From: Thiotrichales bacterium
GTDB lineage: Bacteria > Pseudomonadota > Gammaproteobacteria > Thiomicrospirales > Thiomicrospiraceae
DNA: 46,122 nt
Direction: 5' to 3'
NCBI GenBank assembly: GCA_016938655.1
Contig: JAFGUG010000083.1
Span: 1-46,122 of the forward strand
Shown piece after piece: positions 35,434-43,434 of this stretch. The notes under the pieces were generated by a model, which saw only the letters and a list, made by a program, of their open reading frames with translations, was not told the DNA's origin and searched no databases. Both the position numbers and the translations under genes were made by a program. Numbering within the stretch: the first letter of the stretch is position 1; each line of letters starts with the position of its first letter.

Positions 35434-35470
35434 GCAGGCCTGCTTATTCTTTAAAAAAGAAGCAGGCCTG
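35434..35470 (+). repeat. Palindrome-pair hairpin between surA and pdxA
   Basis: CAGGCCTGCTT at 35435-35445 pairs with AAGCAGGCCTG at 35460-35470, an 11-bp perfect stem, with an inner CTTT/AAAG pairing. No T-run follows, so it is a possible processing or attenuation hairpin within the operon rather than a terminator. Confidence 0.7.
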
Positions 35471-35496
35471 ACCTATTTTAGGAAACCCGAATATTT

Positions 35497-36477
35497 ATGA
35501 CTGCACGTTTGGTAATTACCTCAGGTGAACCCGCTGGCATTGGCCCAGATCTTGTATTAATGTTGGCTCAAAGCGATTGGCCGGTTCAGCTTGTGGTACT
35601 CGGTGATCGTGAGGTCATTGAAGCGCGCGCCCAACAACTTGATATTAAGGTTGAAATAGTAGACTACGATGCCAACCAGATCGCCACCGCCAGTCAAAAA
35701 GGCCAATTAACACTTGAGCACATTGGTGTGGCACAAACCGTGGTTCCGGGTGCGCTAAACAAGCACAATGCCGATTCGGTCATTACCATGCTCAAGCGTG
35801 CCATTCACGGTTGCATGCAAAATGAGTTTGCCGGTATGGTCACCGGCCCGGTTCATAAAGGCATTATTAATGAAGCAGGCCTGCCATTTAGTGGTCACAC
35901 CGAACTGCTAGCCGAAGAGAGCCATACCGATCGCGTGGTCATGATGTTAGCCACACCTGGCTTAAGAGTCGCTTTAGCCACCACGCACCTGCCACTCAGA
36001 GCGGTTCCGGATGCGATCACCCAGTCACTATTAAGCGAAATTTTAACCATTACCGACCGTTCGTTACGTGACCAATTTGGCATAGAAAACCCACATATTT
36101 TGGTCGCGGGCTTAAACCCACACGCCGGCGAAGATGGGCATATGGGACGAGAAGAGATTGATGTTATTAATCCGGTCATGGCCAACTTTAAAGAGCGCAT
36201 GAACTTAAGTGGCCCGCTACCTGCAGATACGCTGTTTACGCCTAAATATTTAAAAACAGCGGATGCCGTTTTGGCGATGTATCACGACCAAGGCCTCCCC
36301 GTTTTAAAACACATGGGCTTTGGTAACGCCGTGAATATTACGCTTGGCCTCCCGTTTGTTCGTACCTCGGTTGACCACGGAACCGCATTAGATTTAGCTG
36401 GAACAGGCAAAGCCGACGATCGCAGTTTTCGCTATGCGATAGAGGTGGCCTTGGAGATGATTCACGCCAACCAATAA
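35497..36477 (+). CDS. pdxA: 4-hydroxythreonine-4-phosphate dehydrogenase PdxA
   Basis: A 326-residue NAD(P)-dependent enzyme of the DXP-dependent vitamin B6 route. It starts [11 protein letters not shown], the family hallmark. Metal-coordinating histidines are seen in [21 protein letters not shown] and [13 protein letters not shown], and the C-terminal [17 protein letters not shown] is conserved. The length fits. It sits between surA and rsmA as in many proteobacteria. A GCAGGCCTGC copy at 35875 falls in Ala-Gly-Leu-Pro just before that His, so the palindrome may be under constraint of both DNA and protein. Confidence 0.97.
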   Translation: MTARLVITSGEPAGIGPDLVLMLAQSDWPVQLVVLGDREVIEARAQQLDIKVEIVDYDANQIATASQKGQLTLEHIGVAQTVVPGALNKHNADSVITMLKRAIHGCMQNEFAGMVTGPVHKGIINEAGLPFSGHTELLAEESHTDRVVMMLATPGLRVALATTHLPLRAVPDAITQSLLSEILTITDRSLRDQFGIENPHILVAGLNPHAGEDGHMGREEIDVINPVMANFKERMNLSGPLPADTLFTPKYLKTADAVLAMYHDQGLPVLKHMGFGNAVNITLGLPFVRTSVDHGTALDLAGTGKADDRSFRYAIEVALEMIHANQ

Positions 36478-36537
36478 ACGCATCAAAACGCACCCATTAT
36501 TATTGAATACACCCACCAAAACGGAAACACAATCAAC

Positions 36538-37335
36538 ATGGCTGGACACAAGCACAAAAAACAATTTGGACAAAACTTCTTGAATAACCCACGAATTATT
36601 CAACTGATTGTTGCCTCCATTCGTCCAAAAGCCGATGACCATCTGGTGGAAATTGGCCCCGGAGAAGCGGCTCTGTCCGCCCCTTTGTTGGACGTGGTTA
36701 AGAAGATGGACATTATCGAAATCGATAACGACCTCATTACCCCCCTGACCCTTCGTTTTGGTCAGAACCCGGCATTTAACCTTCACCACACCGATGCACT
36801 GTCATTTGATTACGCCAGCTTATTAGATTTCGATGACGAAATGCTTCGCATCGTCGGTAACCTGCCCTACAACATCTCCAGCCCACTGATGTTTCATCTG
36901 CTGACTTACGCACGTCACATCTCCGACATGCACTTTATGTTGCAAAAAGAGGTGGTCGACCGTATTTGTGCCGAACCCGGTAGCCGCACCTTTGGCCGTC
37001 TGAGTGTGATGATTCAATACGCCTGCAAAACGGAAAACCTATTTGTCGTGGGGCCAGAAAACTTTAACCCACCTCCAAAAGTGGATTCGGCAATTGTGCG
37101 TTTAGTGCCCTACCAAACCAAACCGTTTATCGCAAACGATGAAGTCTTGTTTGCCAAATTAGTTAAACAAGCCTTTAGCCAAAAACGCAAAACCTTACGC
37201 AACACCCTAAAAGGGCTGTTGGATGCTGAACAGATAGAGCAGTGTGGCATTAACCCAACGGCGCGCGCAGAGAGCTTGTCGGTTGAACAGTTTGTAAACT
37301 TGGCCAATTTGTATCACCAACTAAACCCGAACTAA
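36538..37335 (+). CDS. rsmA: 16S rRNA dimethyladenosine transferase RsmA (KsgA)
   Basis: A 265-residue enzyme that dimethylates A1518 and A1519 of 16S rRNA. Motifs: KKQFGQNFLNN near the N-terminus, the SAM motif VEIGPGEAALSAPLL at 38-50 (GPGEAALS in place of the usual GxGxGxLT), NLPYNIS at 108-114 and FNPPPKVDSAIVRL near 185. The length is normal. It follows pdxA by 60 bp. The usual downstream apaG is missing: apaH starts 40 bp after the stop. Confidence 0.97.
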   Translation: MAGHKHKKQFGQNFLNNPRIIQLIVASIRPKADDHLVEIGPGEAALSAPLLDVVKKMDIIEIDNDLITPLTLRFGQNPAFNLHHTDALSFDYASLLDFDDEMLRIVGNLPYNISSPLMFHLLTYARHISDMHFMLQKEVVDRICAEPGSRTFGRLSVMIQYACKTENLFVVGPENFNPPPKVDSAIVRLVPYQTKPFIANDEVLFAKLVKQAFSQKRKTLRNTLKGLLDAEQIEQCGINPTARAESLSVEQFVNLANLYHQLNPN

Positions 37336-37375
37336 TTTCACAATGAACCCTTTTTGCAAACTAGGATTTTGAGTT

Positions 37376-38227
37376 ATGGCTACCTATGTCATTGGCGATT
37401 TACAAGGCTGTTTTGATGAACTGCAAGGCCTGCTAAAAAAAATTGATTACCAACCCAAAGAAGACCATTTATGGTTTGTGGGCGACATCGTCAATCGCGG
37501 CCCCAAATCTCTTGAATGCTTACGCTTCATCAAGAAATTGCATGAAAAAGGCCGAGCGCAGATGGTCTTGGGTAATCACGACTTTCACCTGTTGGCGGCG
37601 TATGCAGGACTTGAAAAATTTCAATCCAAATCCGACACCTTGCAACCCATCTTGAAAGCAGACGATGTAAAGGCATTAATTAACTGGCTACGCACCCAGC
37701 CACTTATGGTTAGCCACTCGGTTTTCGATGCCGTTATGGTGCATGCAGGCATCCCTCCACAGTGGACAATCAGCGAGGCGCAAACCTATGGCAAAGAGGT
37801 TGAAGCCCACTTGCAGTCTGACGACTGGAAAACCTTTGTGACCGAGCACCTATTTGGCGCAGAACCTGATGAATGGTGTGAGAGTTTGGCCGGATGGGCA
37901 AGGATTCGTTATATCGTCAATGCCTTTGCCCGCATGCGTTATTGTGACAGCAATGGCAAGTTGGAATTCAAACTAAAGTCCGCACCTGATAGCACCACCG
38001 GCCCTTTTCAGCCTTGGTTTGTGCACAGTAATCGTAAGAACAAAACCCACGAAATCTTTTTTGGGCACTGGTCAACGTTGGGGGCCATTGACGCCTATTC
38101 AATTCACGCAACCGATACCGGTTGTTTATGGGGTGGCAAGCTTACTGCTTATTGCATAGAAACCAAGCAACGTCATACCTTAGACTGTGTTCAGAATTGC
38201 AAACCAAAAAACAAGAAAAACATATAG
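37376..38227 (+). CDS. apaH: Diadenosine tetraphosphatase ApaH
   Basis: A 283-residue calcineurin-like phosphoesterase that splits Ap4A symmetrically into two ADP. The bimetal-centre motifs are GDLQGC at 7-12, GDIVNRGP at 36-43, GNHDFH at 66-71 and the later MVHAGIPPQW and FGHWST. There is no membrane segment. The product also decaps Np4-capped RNA in Escherichia coli. It ends the lptD-surA-pdxA-rsmA-apaH series; the downstream 140 bp contain an inverted repeat TTGTCA-N6-TGACAA at 38280-38297. Confidence 0.96.
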   Translation: MATYVIGDLQGCFDELQGLLKKIDYQPKEDHLWFVGDIVNRGPKSLECLRFIKKLHEKGRAQMVLGNHDFHLLAAYAGLEKFQSKSDTLQPILKADDVKALINWLRTQPLMVSHSVFDAVMVHAGIPPQWTISEAQTYGKEVEAHLQSDDWKTFVTEHLFGAEPDEWCESLAGWARIRYIVNAFARMRYCDSNGKLEFKLKSAPDSTTGPFQPWFVHSNRKNKTHEIFFGHWSTLGAIDAYSIHATDTGCLWGGKLTAYCIETKQRHTLDCVQNCKPKNKKNI

Positions 38228-38279
38228 TTAAGGTCTTTTTAGGGTTAAATATAGCAACAGATAAATCCAGCAAAGAGAC

Positions 38280-38297
38280 TTGTCAAAAATCTGACAA
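38280..38297. promoter_or_regulatory. Inverted repeat TTGTCA-N6-TGACAA
   Basis: 6-bp arms at 38280-38285 and 38292-38297 between apaH and the small membrane protein. It could be an operator for the latter or a weak hairpin. Low evidence. Confidence 0.3.
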
Positions 38298-38369
38298 ACC
38301 GCTTAAATAACGTCATACGTTGACCAATAACGGTCTACAAACATAAAACTGTGAGAAACGGCCATTTCG

Positions 38370-38927
38370 ATGAGTGATCAATCAACGGACAATCAAACCA
38401 TTCCAACTGCAGAGGAGATGCTTGCGCGTTTGCAGGCCGTTGATGTCAATCAATTTGACATCAACGCTGTGGTGAATGAAATAAAAGGGAATAAGCAGTG
38501 GATTTCGATTTTAACGATTCCGGTTGCGACCATTTTATTAGGTTTGTTTACCCTAATAGGGGTGGTGATGTTTGATTCGCTGATTGTCAGCTTTTTAATT
38601 TCAGCAGGCCTGCTGTTTTTTATCGGAAGGATTCTTGATCAATACGAGCAACAGTACCGAGCAAAAGCACGCCGTGAAGTCACGCATCGAATTGCCAAAA
38701 TCGAACAAGACTTTGGCTTAATACCGCACTTTAAACATTTTCTACCCACCAAATATCGTCACTTGTGGCAGTCGTTAAGAAAAGGGAGATACCATTACAT
38801 CGACCAATACATTCAAGCCCTAGTCTTATTGCAGCACAAACTGGACCATGAAAAGTTTACCAAAATCTGGAATATGACCTACCCACAATTGGAAAACCCA
38901 GAGCCCCAACAACAAGATTTCGCCTAG
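38370..38927 (+). CDS. Small membrane protein of unknown function
   Basis: A 185-residue protein I do not recognise. Residues 1-45 are polar and acidic. Two hydrophobic helices follow at about 46-68 (SILTIPVATILLGLFTLIGVV) and 70-88 (SLIVSFLISAGLLFFIG), then a basic and helical tail of about 95 residues (AKARREVTHRIAKIEQDFGLIPHF). The tail is probably cytoplasmic. It lies between apaH and bolA, convergent with the latter. A GCAGGCCTGC copy at 38604 codes Ala-Gly-Leu in the second helix. The ORF is long, non-overlapping and codon-like, so it is probably real. Confidence 0.65.
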   Translation: MSDQSTDNQTIPTAEEMLARLQAVDVNQFDINAVVNEIKGNKQWISILTIPVATILLGLFTLIGVVMFDSLIVSFLISAGLLFFIGRILDQYEQQYRAKARREVTHRIAKIEQDFGLIPHFKHFLPTKYRHLWQSLRKGRYHYIDQYIQALVLLQHKLDHEKFTKIWNMTYPQLENPEPQQQDFA

Positions 38928-38959
38928 TTGTTTTGACTAACGTTAGTCAATTCTTAAAA

Positions 38960-39265
38960 TTAGTGACCACCGGTGCAGCGTGGCGAAGCGGGCGCGCTCA
39001 CTAAAGCATGCCACTCTTCGGGTGTGTAAGTGTGAAGTGCTAGGGCATGAAATTGCGGCATCTGCTCCGCTAACACTCGATAAACCGCTTGCTGACGTTT
39101 TACCTTACTTAGATCCTTAAAGTCCTCCGAAACCAGAGTCAGTTTAAAATGCGATTCGGGCGCTGGCCCAGAGTGCATGTGACTCTCATTTAACAATTCA
39201 AAAAAATGGAGGCTGAAATTTGCTTGAATGGCCTGCTCAATTTGAGCCTGAATGGTAGTTGACAT
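38960..39265 (-). CDS. BolA family protein
   Basis: A 101-residue protein of the BolA/IbaG family, partner of monothiol glutaredoxins in Fe-S handling. It has the typical NESHMHSGPAPESHFKLTLVSEDF segment and the VKRQQAVYRVLAEQMP helix, which is the HTH-like nucleic-acid-binding part. The ATG at 39265 has AGAGGT; the frame to 39286 is longer but lacks support. The C-terminus (SAPASPRCTGGH) is an odd tail with Cys and His that could bind metal. Confidence 0.9.
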   Translation of the reverse strand: MSTTIQAQIEQAIQANFSLHFFELLNESHMHSGPAPESHFKLTLVSEDFKDLSKVKRQQAVYRVLAEQMPQFHALALHTYTPEEWHALVSAPASPRCTGGH

Positions 39266-39401
39266 CGTTACCTCTTTGCAAAACAATAAAATAATCTATG
39301 CAGTATAAATCTATTCTATGACCCATGCAAAACACTTTATGTAAAAGCACCGTATAATAACCTTTCAACATCTCACAGCGCACACTCGATTTGGAGTTCT
39401 T

Positions 39402-39974
39402 ATGTTTCAGTCACACACCTTAAACCTTAGCTTTTTAAACCCACGCACTCTGTTCACTCATTCCGCCTTTGTAATTAGCTTAGGCTTGGCATTTGTGTTG
39501 ATGAGCAACCCAAGTTATGCAGAAAGTCCGGTCGCTCAACAAAGCACCTTTAAACTCAAGCCCGTTGCTGAGTTGCAAGATCCGCCCAGTGATCGTTTTC
39601 CGGGTGATCCTGCCGAACACAAAGCGGTTTACATGTTTAATAAGGCCGATCCAGATTACCAACTGGGGATTTTAAATTCCATCCAAGCGATGATTAAGCG
39701 TTACGGTGATAACGTGGACATTGCCGTGGTTGCGATCGGACCAGGCCTGCATGTTTTGGCAAAAAAGCCTAAACGTGAAGTAGATGAACTGACCTACGCT
39801 CGCGTAGAGAGTTTTTCAAAAGACTACAATGTTCGTTGGATTGCTTGCGGTAACACCATGAATACCCTTCACTGGAGCGATTCAGATATGCGACCATTTG
39901 CAGAATATGCCGAAGTTGGGGCTGCGGCCTTAATGGAGCTGCAAGAAGAAGGTTATAAACCACTCGTTTGGTAA
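39402..39974 (+). CDS. DsrE-like protein with N-terminal signal or anchor
   Basis: A 190-residue protein whose residues about 65-190 have the DsrE/DsrF/TusD-like fold: KAVYMFNKADPDYQLGILNSIQAMIKRYGDNVDIAVVAIGPGLHVL, then an alpha/beta end with Cys in WIACGNTMN. The family handles sulfur-relay or sulfur oxidation reactions. The N-terminus has a hydrophobic segment (SAFVISLGLAFVLMSNPSYA), so the protein is exported or periplasmic, unlike the cytoplasmic Tus and Dsr proteins. TTTGGAG precedes the ATG. A TATAAT-like -10 lies at 39353-39358. The neighbours are BolA and a VIT transporter. A sulfur-metabolism role would fit a sulfur oxidiser, but this is inferred. A CAGGCCTG copy at 39742 lies in the core. 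Confidence 0.7.
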   Translation: MFQSHTLNLSFLNPRTLFTHSAFVISLGLAFVLMSNPSYAESPVAQQSTFKLKPVAELQDPPSDRFPGDPAEHKAVYMFNKADPDYQLGILNSIQAMIKRYGDNVDIAVVAIGPGLHVLAKKPKREVDELTYARVESFSKDYNVRWIACGNTMNTLHWSDSDMRPFAEYAEVGAAALMELQEEGYKPLVW

Positions 39975-40030
39975 CAAACGGGTATTTTTGTAAACATTCT
40001 GCATAACCAATCATAGGTGCAACCCCATAA

Positions 40031-40744
40031 ATGACAACCACCAACACCGTTCAAGCACACCTTGAAGAGACCCACTACAGCCATCGTATGGGCTGGTTAC
40101 GCGCCGCCGTACTCGGTGCGAATGATGGCATTATTTCCGTTGTCAGTTTAATTGTCGGAGTGATTGCAGCTGGGGCGGATAAAGACCATATTATGCTCGT
40201 GGCGATTGCGGCTTTGTCAGCAGGTGCGTTAGCCATGGCGGCCGGGGAGTATGTTTCGGTTAGCTCGCAATCGGATACCGAAGAGGCCGATTTACAAATC
40301 GAAAAACAGGCACTTAAAGACGATTGGGAGAGCGAAAAGCACGAGCTGGCAATGATCTATATTGGGCGTGGCGTGTCCGAAGTCACCGCTCACCAAGTTG
40401 CCCACGAACTCATGGAACACGATGCGTTGGATGCGCATCTGCGAGATGAGCTTGGACTGTCAGAAGTTCACAGCGCTCGCCCAATTCAAGCCGCGTTTGC
40501 TTCGGCGACTGCATTTATCACCGGTGGCATCATTCCCGTTTTATTAGTGGCGTTTCTACCCATGGCAAATCTTGGATTGGTGATTACCCTCTCCTCTATT
40601 ATTTTGCTTGGCGCTTTAGGGGCATTATCGGCTTGGGTAGGCGGCGCTAGCATGATGCAAGGGGCATTACGAATTATGGTTTGGGGCGGCATTGCCATGG
40701 CCGTCACGACCTTAGTGGGTAAGCTTTTTGGTGTCGCGGGTTAA
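40031..40744 (+). CDS. VIT1/CCC1 family membrane transporter (iron or manganese)
   Basis: A 237-residue membrane protein of the vacuolar iron transporter family. The start HYSHRMGWLRAAVLGANDGIISVVSLIVGV is diagnostic. Five helices are visible. The soluble metal-binding region lies between helix 2 and helix 3 (EEADLQIEKQALKDDWESEKHELAMIYIGRGVSEVTAHQVAHELMEHDAL), with glutamates and histidines that could coordinate metal. The final helices are ITGGIIPVLLVAFL, LGLVITLSSIILLGALGALSAWVGG and MVWGGIAMAVTTLVGKLFG. It exports Fe2+ or Mn2+ from the cytoplasm in characterised members. Convergent with the ion-channel gene. Confidence 0.92.
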   Translation: MTTTNTVQAHLEETHYSHRMGWLRAAVLGANDGIISVVSLIVGVIAAGADKDHIMLVAIAALSAGALAMAAGEYVSVSSQSDTEEADLQIEKQALKDDWESEKHELAMIYIGRGVSEVTAHQVAHELMEHDALDAHLRDELGLSEVHSARPIQAAFASATAFITGGIIPVLLVAFLPMANLGLVITLSSIILLGALGALSAWVGGASMMQGALRIMVWGGIAMAVTTLVGKLFGVAG

Positions 40745-40795
40745 TGTGCATCAGGTTAATCCAACGGCCATAGTAAAACATTCATTCACGGCAAT

Positions 40796-40821
40796 AAAAA
40801 AGGCGCGTTAGCGCCTTTTTT
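40796..40821. terminator. Bidirectional terminator between the VIT transporter and the ion channel
   Basis: AAAAAAGGCGC at 40796-40806 pairs with GCGCCTTTTTT at 40811-40821 around GTTA. A-run and T-run on each side allow it to work for both convergent genes. Confidence 0.92.
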
Positions 40822-40848
40822 ATATTCTTAAAACCATCTTAAACTGTT

Positions 40849-41727
40849 TCAATCGCCTTTCATTTGCTGCTGTTGTTTCAACAATAAATCAAGCTTAGCG
40901 TGGAGGTCGGCAATTTCGGCTTCCATACGTTGCTCGTAACTGGCTTGAGCGCCCTTCTCTTCGGCCAAAGTGCCTGCATTACTCTCCGCTTCCATTTTCT
41001 TGTGCTCTTCGTCTAACACTTCCACCACAATACCAATCATCATGTTTAAAAACACAAACGCAGAGAAGAAGATAAAGGTCACAAAATAGATCCAACTCAT
41101 GCTGTACAGGGTCATCGCCTCGTACATGACATCTGTCCAGTCCTCAAAGGTTGCTACCCTAAACAACGTTAACAATGAGATACCTAAATCACCCCATAGA
41201 ACCGGATTTAAGGCACCAAACAGTAAGTTACCAATGACGGCATACAGATAGAAAATAATAAACATCAATAAGGCGACATAACCCATACGTGGCAAGGCAG
41301 AAATAAGTGCGCTAACCAAGACACGAAGCTCGGGGATAAAGGAGATTAAACGCATCACCCTGAACAGACGCAACATACGCGCAATCAACGCATATTCAGA
41401 ATCGTCTAACGGAATTAAGCTGACCACCACAATGACAAAGTCAAAGATGTTCCAGCCTTTTTTAAAGAAATCAATCAATCGTCGCTCTGCGGCCATACGA
41501 ATAATAATTTCGATAAGAAAGAATAAGGTGACCGCATAATCCAAAAACAGCAGCGTATTTTCTGCCATGGGATGCAAGTTGTAGGTACGAATACCGATCA
41601 TTAAGGATGAAAAAATAATGATGGTAATAACGAACATTTCAAATGCTTTGTTATCTCGAATTAACTGAAATTTTGTTTGAAAATCATTCCAAGTCATTTT
41701 CACAAACCCTTTGGTCATATAAGCCAT
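40849..41727 (-). CDS. Voltage-gated cation channel (single-domain, NaChBac/BacNav type)
   Basis: A 292-residue six-helix channel subunit, expected to work as a homotetramer. S1-S3 are at about 29-108. The S4 voltage sensor has four arginines at three-residue spacing (117, 120, 123, 126: RMLRLFRVMR). S5, the pore helix and the filter TFEDWTD at 193-199 follow, then S6 (FFSAFVFLNMMIGIVVEVLDEE) and a C-terminal coiled coil (MEAEIADLHAKLDLLLKQQQQM) for tetramerisation. The filter differs from LESW of the known Na+ channel, and the TDVMYE tail recalls calcium-channel filters. The first ATG is 41727; 41697 (Met-Thr-Trp) has an AAGGG-like site and may be the true start. Monocistronic, with a terminator behind it. 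Confidence 0.9.
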   Translation of the reverse strand: MAYMTKGFVKMTWNDFQTKFQLIRDNKAFEMFVITIIIFSSLMIGIRTYNLHPMAENTLLFLDYAVTLFFLIEIIIRMAAERRLIDFFKKGWNIFDFVIVVVSLIPLDDSEYALIARMLRLFRVMRLISFIPELRVLVSALISALPRMGYVALLMFIIFYLYAVIGNLLFGALNPVLWGDLGISLLTLFRVATFEDWTDVMYEAMTLYSMSWIYFVTFIFFSAFVFLNMMIGIVVEVLDEEHKKMEAESNAGTLAEEKGAQASYEQRMEAEIADLHAKLDLLLKQQQQMKGD

Positions 41728-41827
41728 TATTGGCTGGTCATAAAATTTTTATATATTCTACCCGAATGCCTGTAAAAGAAAATTGCTAAAATAACTTTTT
41801 ATCTCGTAAATTTATAGGACATTTGGC

Positions 41828-42079
41828 ATGGCAAAAATTAAGGTTGTAGGACAAGGTGAGTGTGAGTTTGACGGACAATTTTCAATGCTAGAAGCACTGG
41901 ATGAAAGTGGTTTTGATATGCCATATAGTTGCCGCGGTGGAAATTGTGGTGCCTGTGAAGTGAAACTCGTATCTGGTCAAGTCGAAGAGATTCAAATGCC
42001 GGCTTATGAAGCCGATGACGGTTACATTTTAACTTGTAGCTGTATCCCGATGAGTGATGTGGAAATTGAAATTCCATAA
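41828..42079 (+). CDS. 2Fe-2S plant-type ferredoxin
   Basis: An 83-residue electron carrier with the beta-grasp fold. The four ligands are Cys in SCRGGNCGACEV and TCSC: the CxxxxCxxC loop at about 35-43 plus the distal cysteine near residue 72. TAGGACATTTGGC precedes the start. It has no obvious partner gene; it may serve any of several ferredoxin-dependent enzymes. Confidence 0.93.
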   Translation: MAKIKVVGQGECEFDGQFSMLEALDESGFDMPYSCRGGNCGACEVKLVSGQVEEIQMPAYEADDGYILTCSCIPMSDVEIEIP

Positions 42080-42172
42080 TCTAATTCAGCCGTTCTAACC
42101 TATTGTTAGAATCGGTTAACAAAATCCCATTTTTAAAATGAGCAGGCCTGCTTATTTTTAAAACCTAAAACC

Positions 42173-42211
42173 AAAAAGCGCCGCTATTCATTTGAACAGC
42201 GGCGCTTTTTT
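42173..42211. terminator. Bidirectional terminator between ferredoxin and pstS
   Basis: AAAAAGCGCCGCT at 42173-42185 pairs with AGCGGCGCTTTTT at 42198-42210, with an inner TTCA/TGAA pairing, and both sides are flanked by A/T runs. Just before it stands a palindrome copy at 42142-42151. Confidence 0.93.
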
Positions 42212-42231
42212 AGTTTAGGAAATGCAGGTTT

Positions 42232-43197
42232 TTACTGAAGTTTTGCTAACTCTTTAGCCGCAACTTTAGCCGGTAACGGGATGTAACCATCCTTTTCTAC
42301 AACTTCTTGACCACTTTTAGAAAGCACTAACTTAAAGAACTCACCCACTACTGGTTCGATTGCTTTGTTAGGCGCTTTGTTTACATAAACATAAAGTAAA
42401 CGAGAAAGCGGGTAAGTTCCGTTTAAAGCGTTTTCGTTAGTTGCATCAACAAAAGGTTTTCCCTCTTTTTTGGCTAAAGGCACAGATTTAACACCGGCTG
42501 TTTTGTAACCAATCCCAGAATAACCAATCGCGTTCAAAGAGGTTGAAGTCGACTGAACCACCGAAGCTGAACCGGGTTGTTCATTTACCGAAGACTTGAA
42601 ATCCCCTTTACAAAGTGCTTTTTTCTTGTAATAACCGTAAGTACCGGATACCGAGTTACGACCGTAAATTTGAATGGTTTTATCGGCTAAAGACCCTTCT
42701 ACACCAGCCTCGCCCCAAGTTGCGATATCGGTTTTGTAACCACACTTACGGGTTGATGAGAAAATCGCATCCACCTGAGGAATGGTTAACCCGGTAATTG
42801 GGTTATCTTTATTCACGTACACGGCTAGGGCATCAATCGCGACCGCAACCGGTGTTGGCTTGTAACCCCATTTCTTTTCAAAGGCGTCTTCTTCTTTAGA
42901 CTTCATCTTACGGCTCATTGGCCCAGCATTAGAGGTTCCTTCGGTTAAAGCTGGAGGCGCAGTAGATGAACCCGCTGCCTGAATCTGAATGTTCACATTC
43001 GGGTAAGCACGTTTAAATTCTTCAGCCCATAATGTCATTAGGTTAGCCAAAGTATCTGAACCGACTGAATTTAAGTTACCAGAGATACCCGATACTTTCT
43101 GATAAGTAGGTAAGTCTGCATCAACTGCTGCAATAACGGTTTGTGAAGCCATTGCACTAGCAAGACCCATTGCGATTAATAGATTACGTTTCAACAT
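42232..43197 (-). CDS. pstS: Phosphate-binding periplasmic protein PstS
   Basis: A 321-residue periplasmic protein that captures phosphate for the high-affinity Pst ABC transporter. It has a signal peptide ([23 protein letters not shown]). The phosphate-binding fold shows [41 protein letters not shown] and [14 protein letters not shown]. The ATG at 43197 follows GGAGAG, preferred over 43242. pstCAB are not adjacent, so the transporter genes must be elsewhere or this is a stand-alone scavenger. A Pho box lies 104 bp upstream. It is divergent from a PiT phosphate transporter. Confidence 0.94.
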   Translation of the reverse strand: MLKRNLLIAMGLASAMASQTVIAAVDADLPTYQKVSGISGNLNSVGSDTLANLMTLWAEEFKRAYPNVNIQIQAAGSSTAPPALTEGTSNAGPMSRKMKSKEEDAFEKKWGYKPTPVAVAIDALAVYVNKDNPITGLTIPQVDAIFSSTRKCGYKTDIATWGEAGVEGSLADKTIQIYGRNSVSGTYGYYKKKALCKGDFKSSVNEQPGSASVVQSTSTSLNAIGYSGIGYKTAGVKSVPLAKKEGKPFVDATNENALNGTYPLSRLLYVYVNKAPNKAIEPVVGEFFKLVLSKSGQEVVEKDGYIPLPAKVAAKELAKLQ

Positions 43198-43300
43198 GAG
43201 AACTCTCCGAGATAAAATTGGGTTGTTTAATTTACAGAGCAAATTATAGAGATGGAAAACAGGCTGAATTTGAAAGAATCATGACAAGTTATGGGGGTTT

Positions 43301-43318
43301 ATGACAGGTATGTGACAG
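43301..43318 (-). promoter_or_regulatory. Pho box for pstS
   Basis: On the minus strand CTGTCAC and CTGTCAT stand 11 bp apart (ATGACAG at 43301-43307 and GTGACAG at 43312-43318 on the plus strand). This is the direct-repeat spacing of PhoB sites. It lies upstream of pstS and between the divergent pstS and PiT genes. Confidence 0.85.
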
Positions 43319-43434
43319 AGCCCCTTAAAAGCATTGAAATATGAACCTTTGATTGCAAATAACCATCATGAAAACAGGCATAAGATGCCAAAATTGTTTA
43401 CAATGCCCAGACGACTCATCCAAGAGATAATAGT

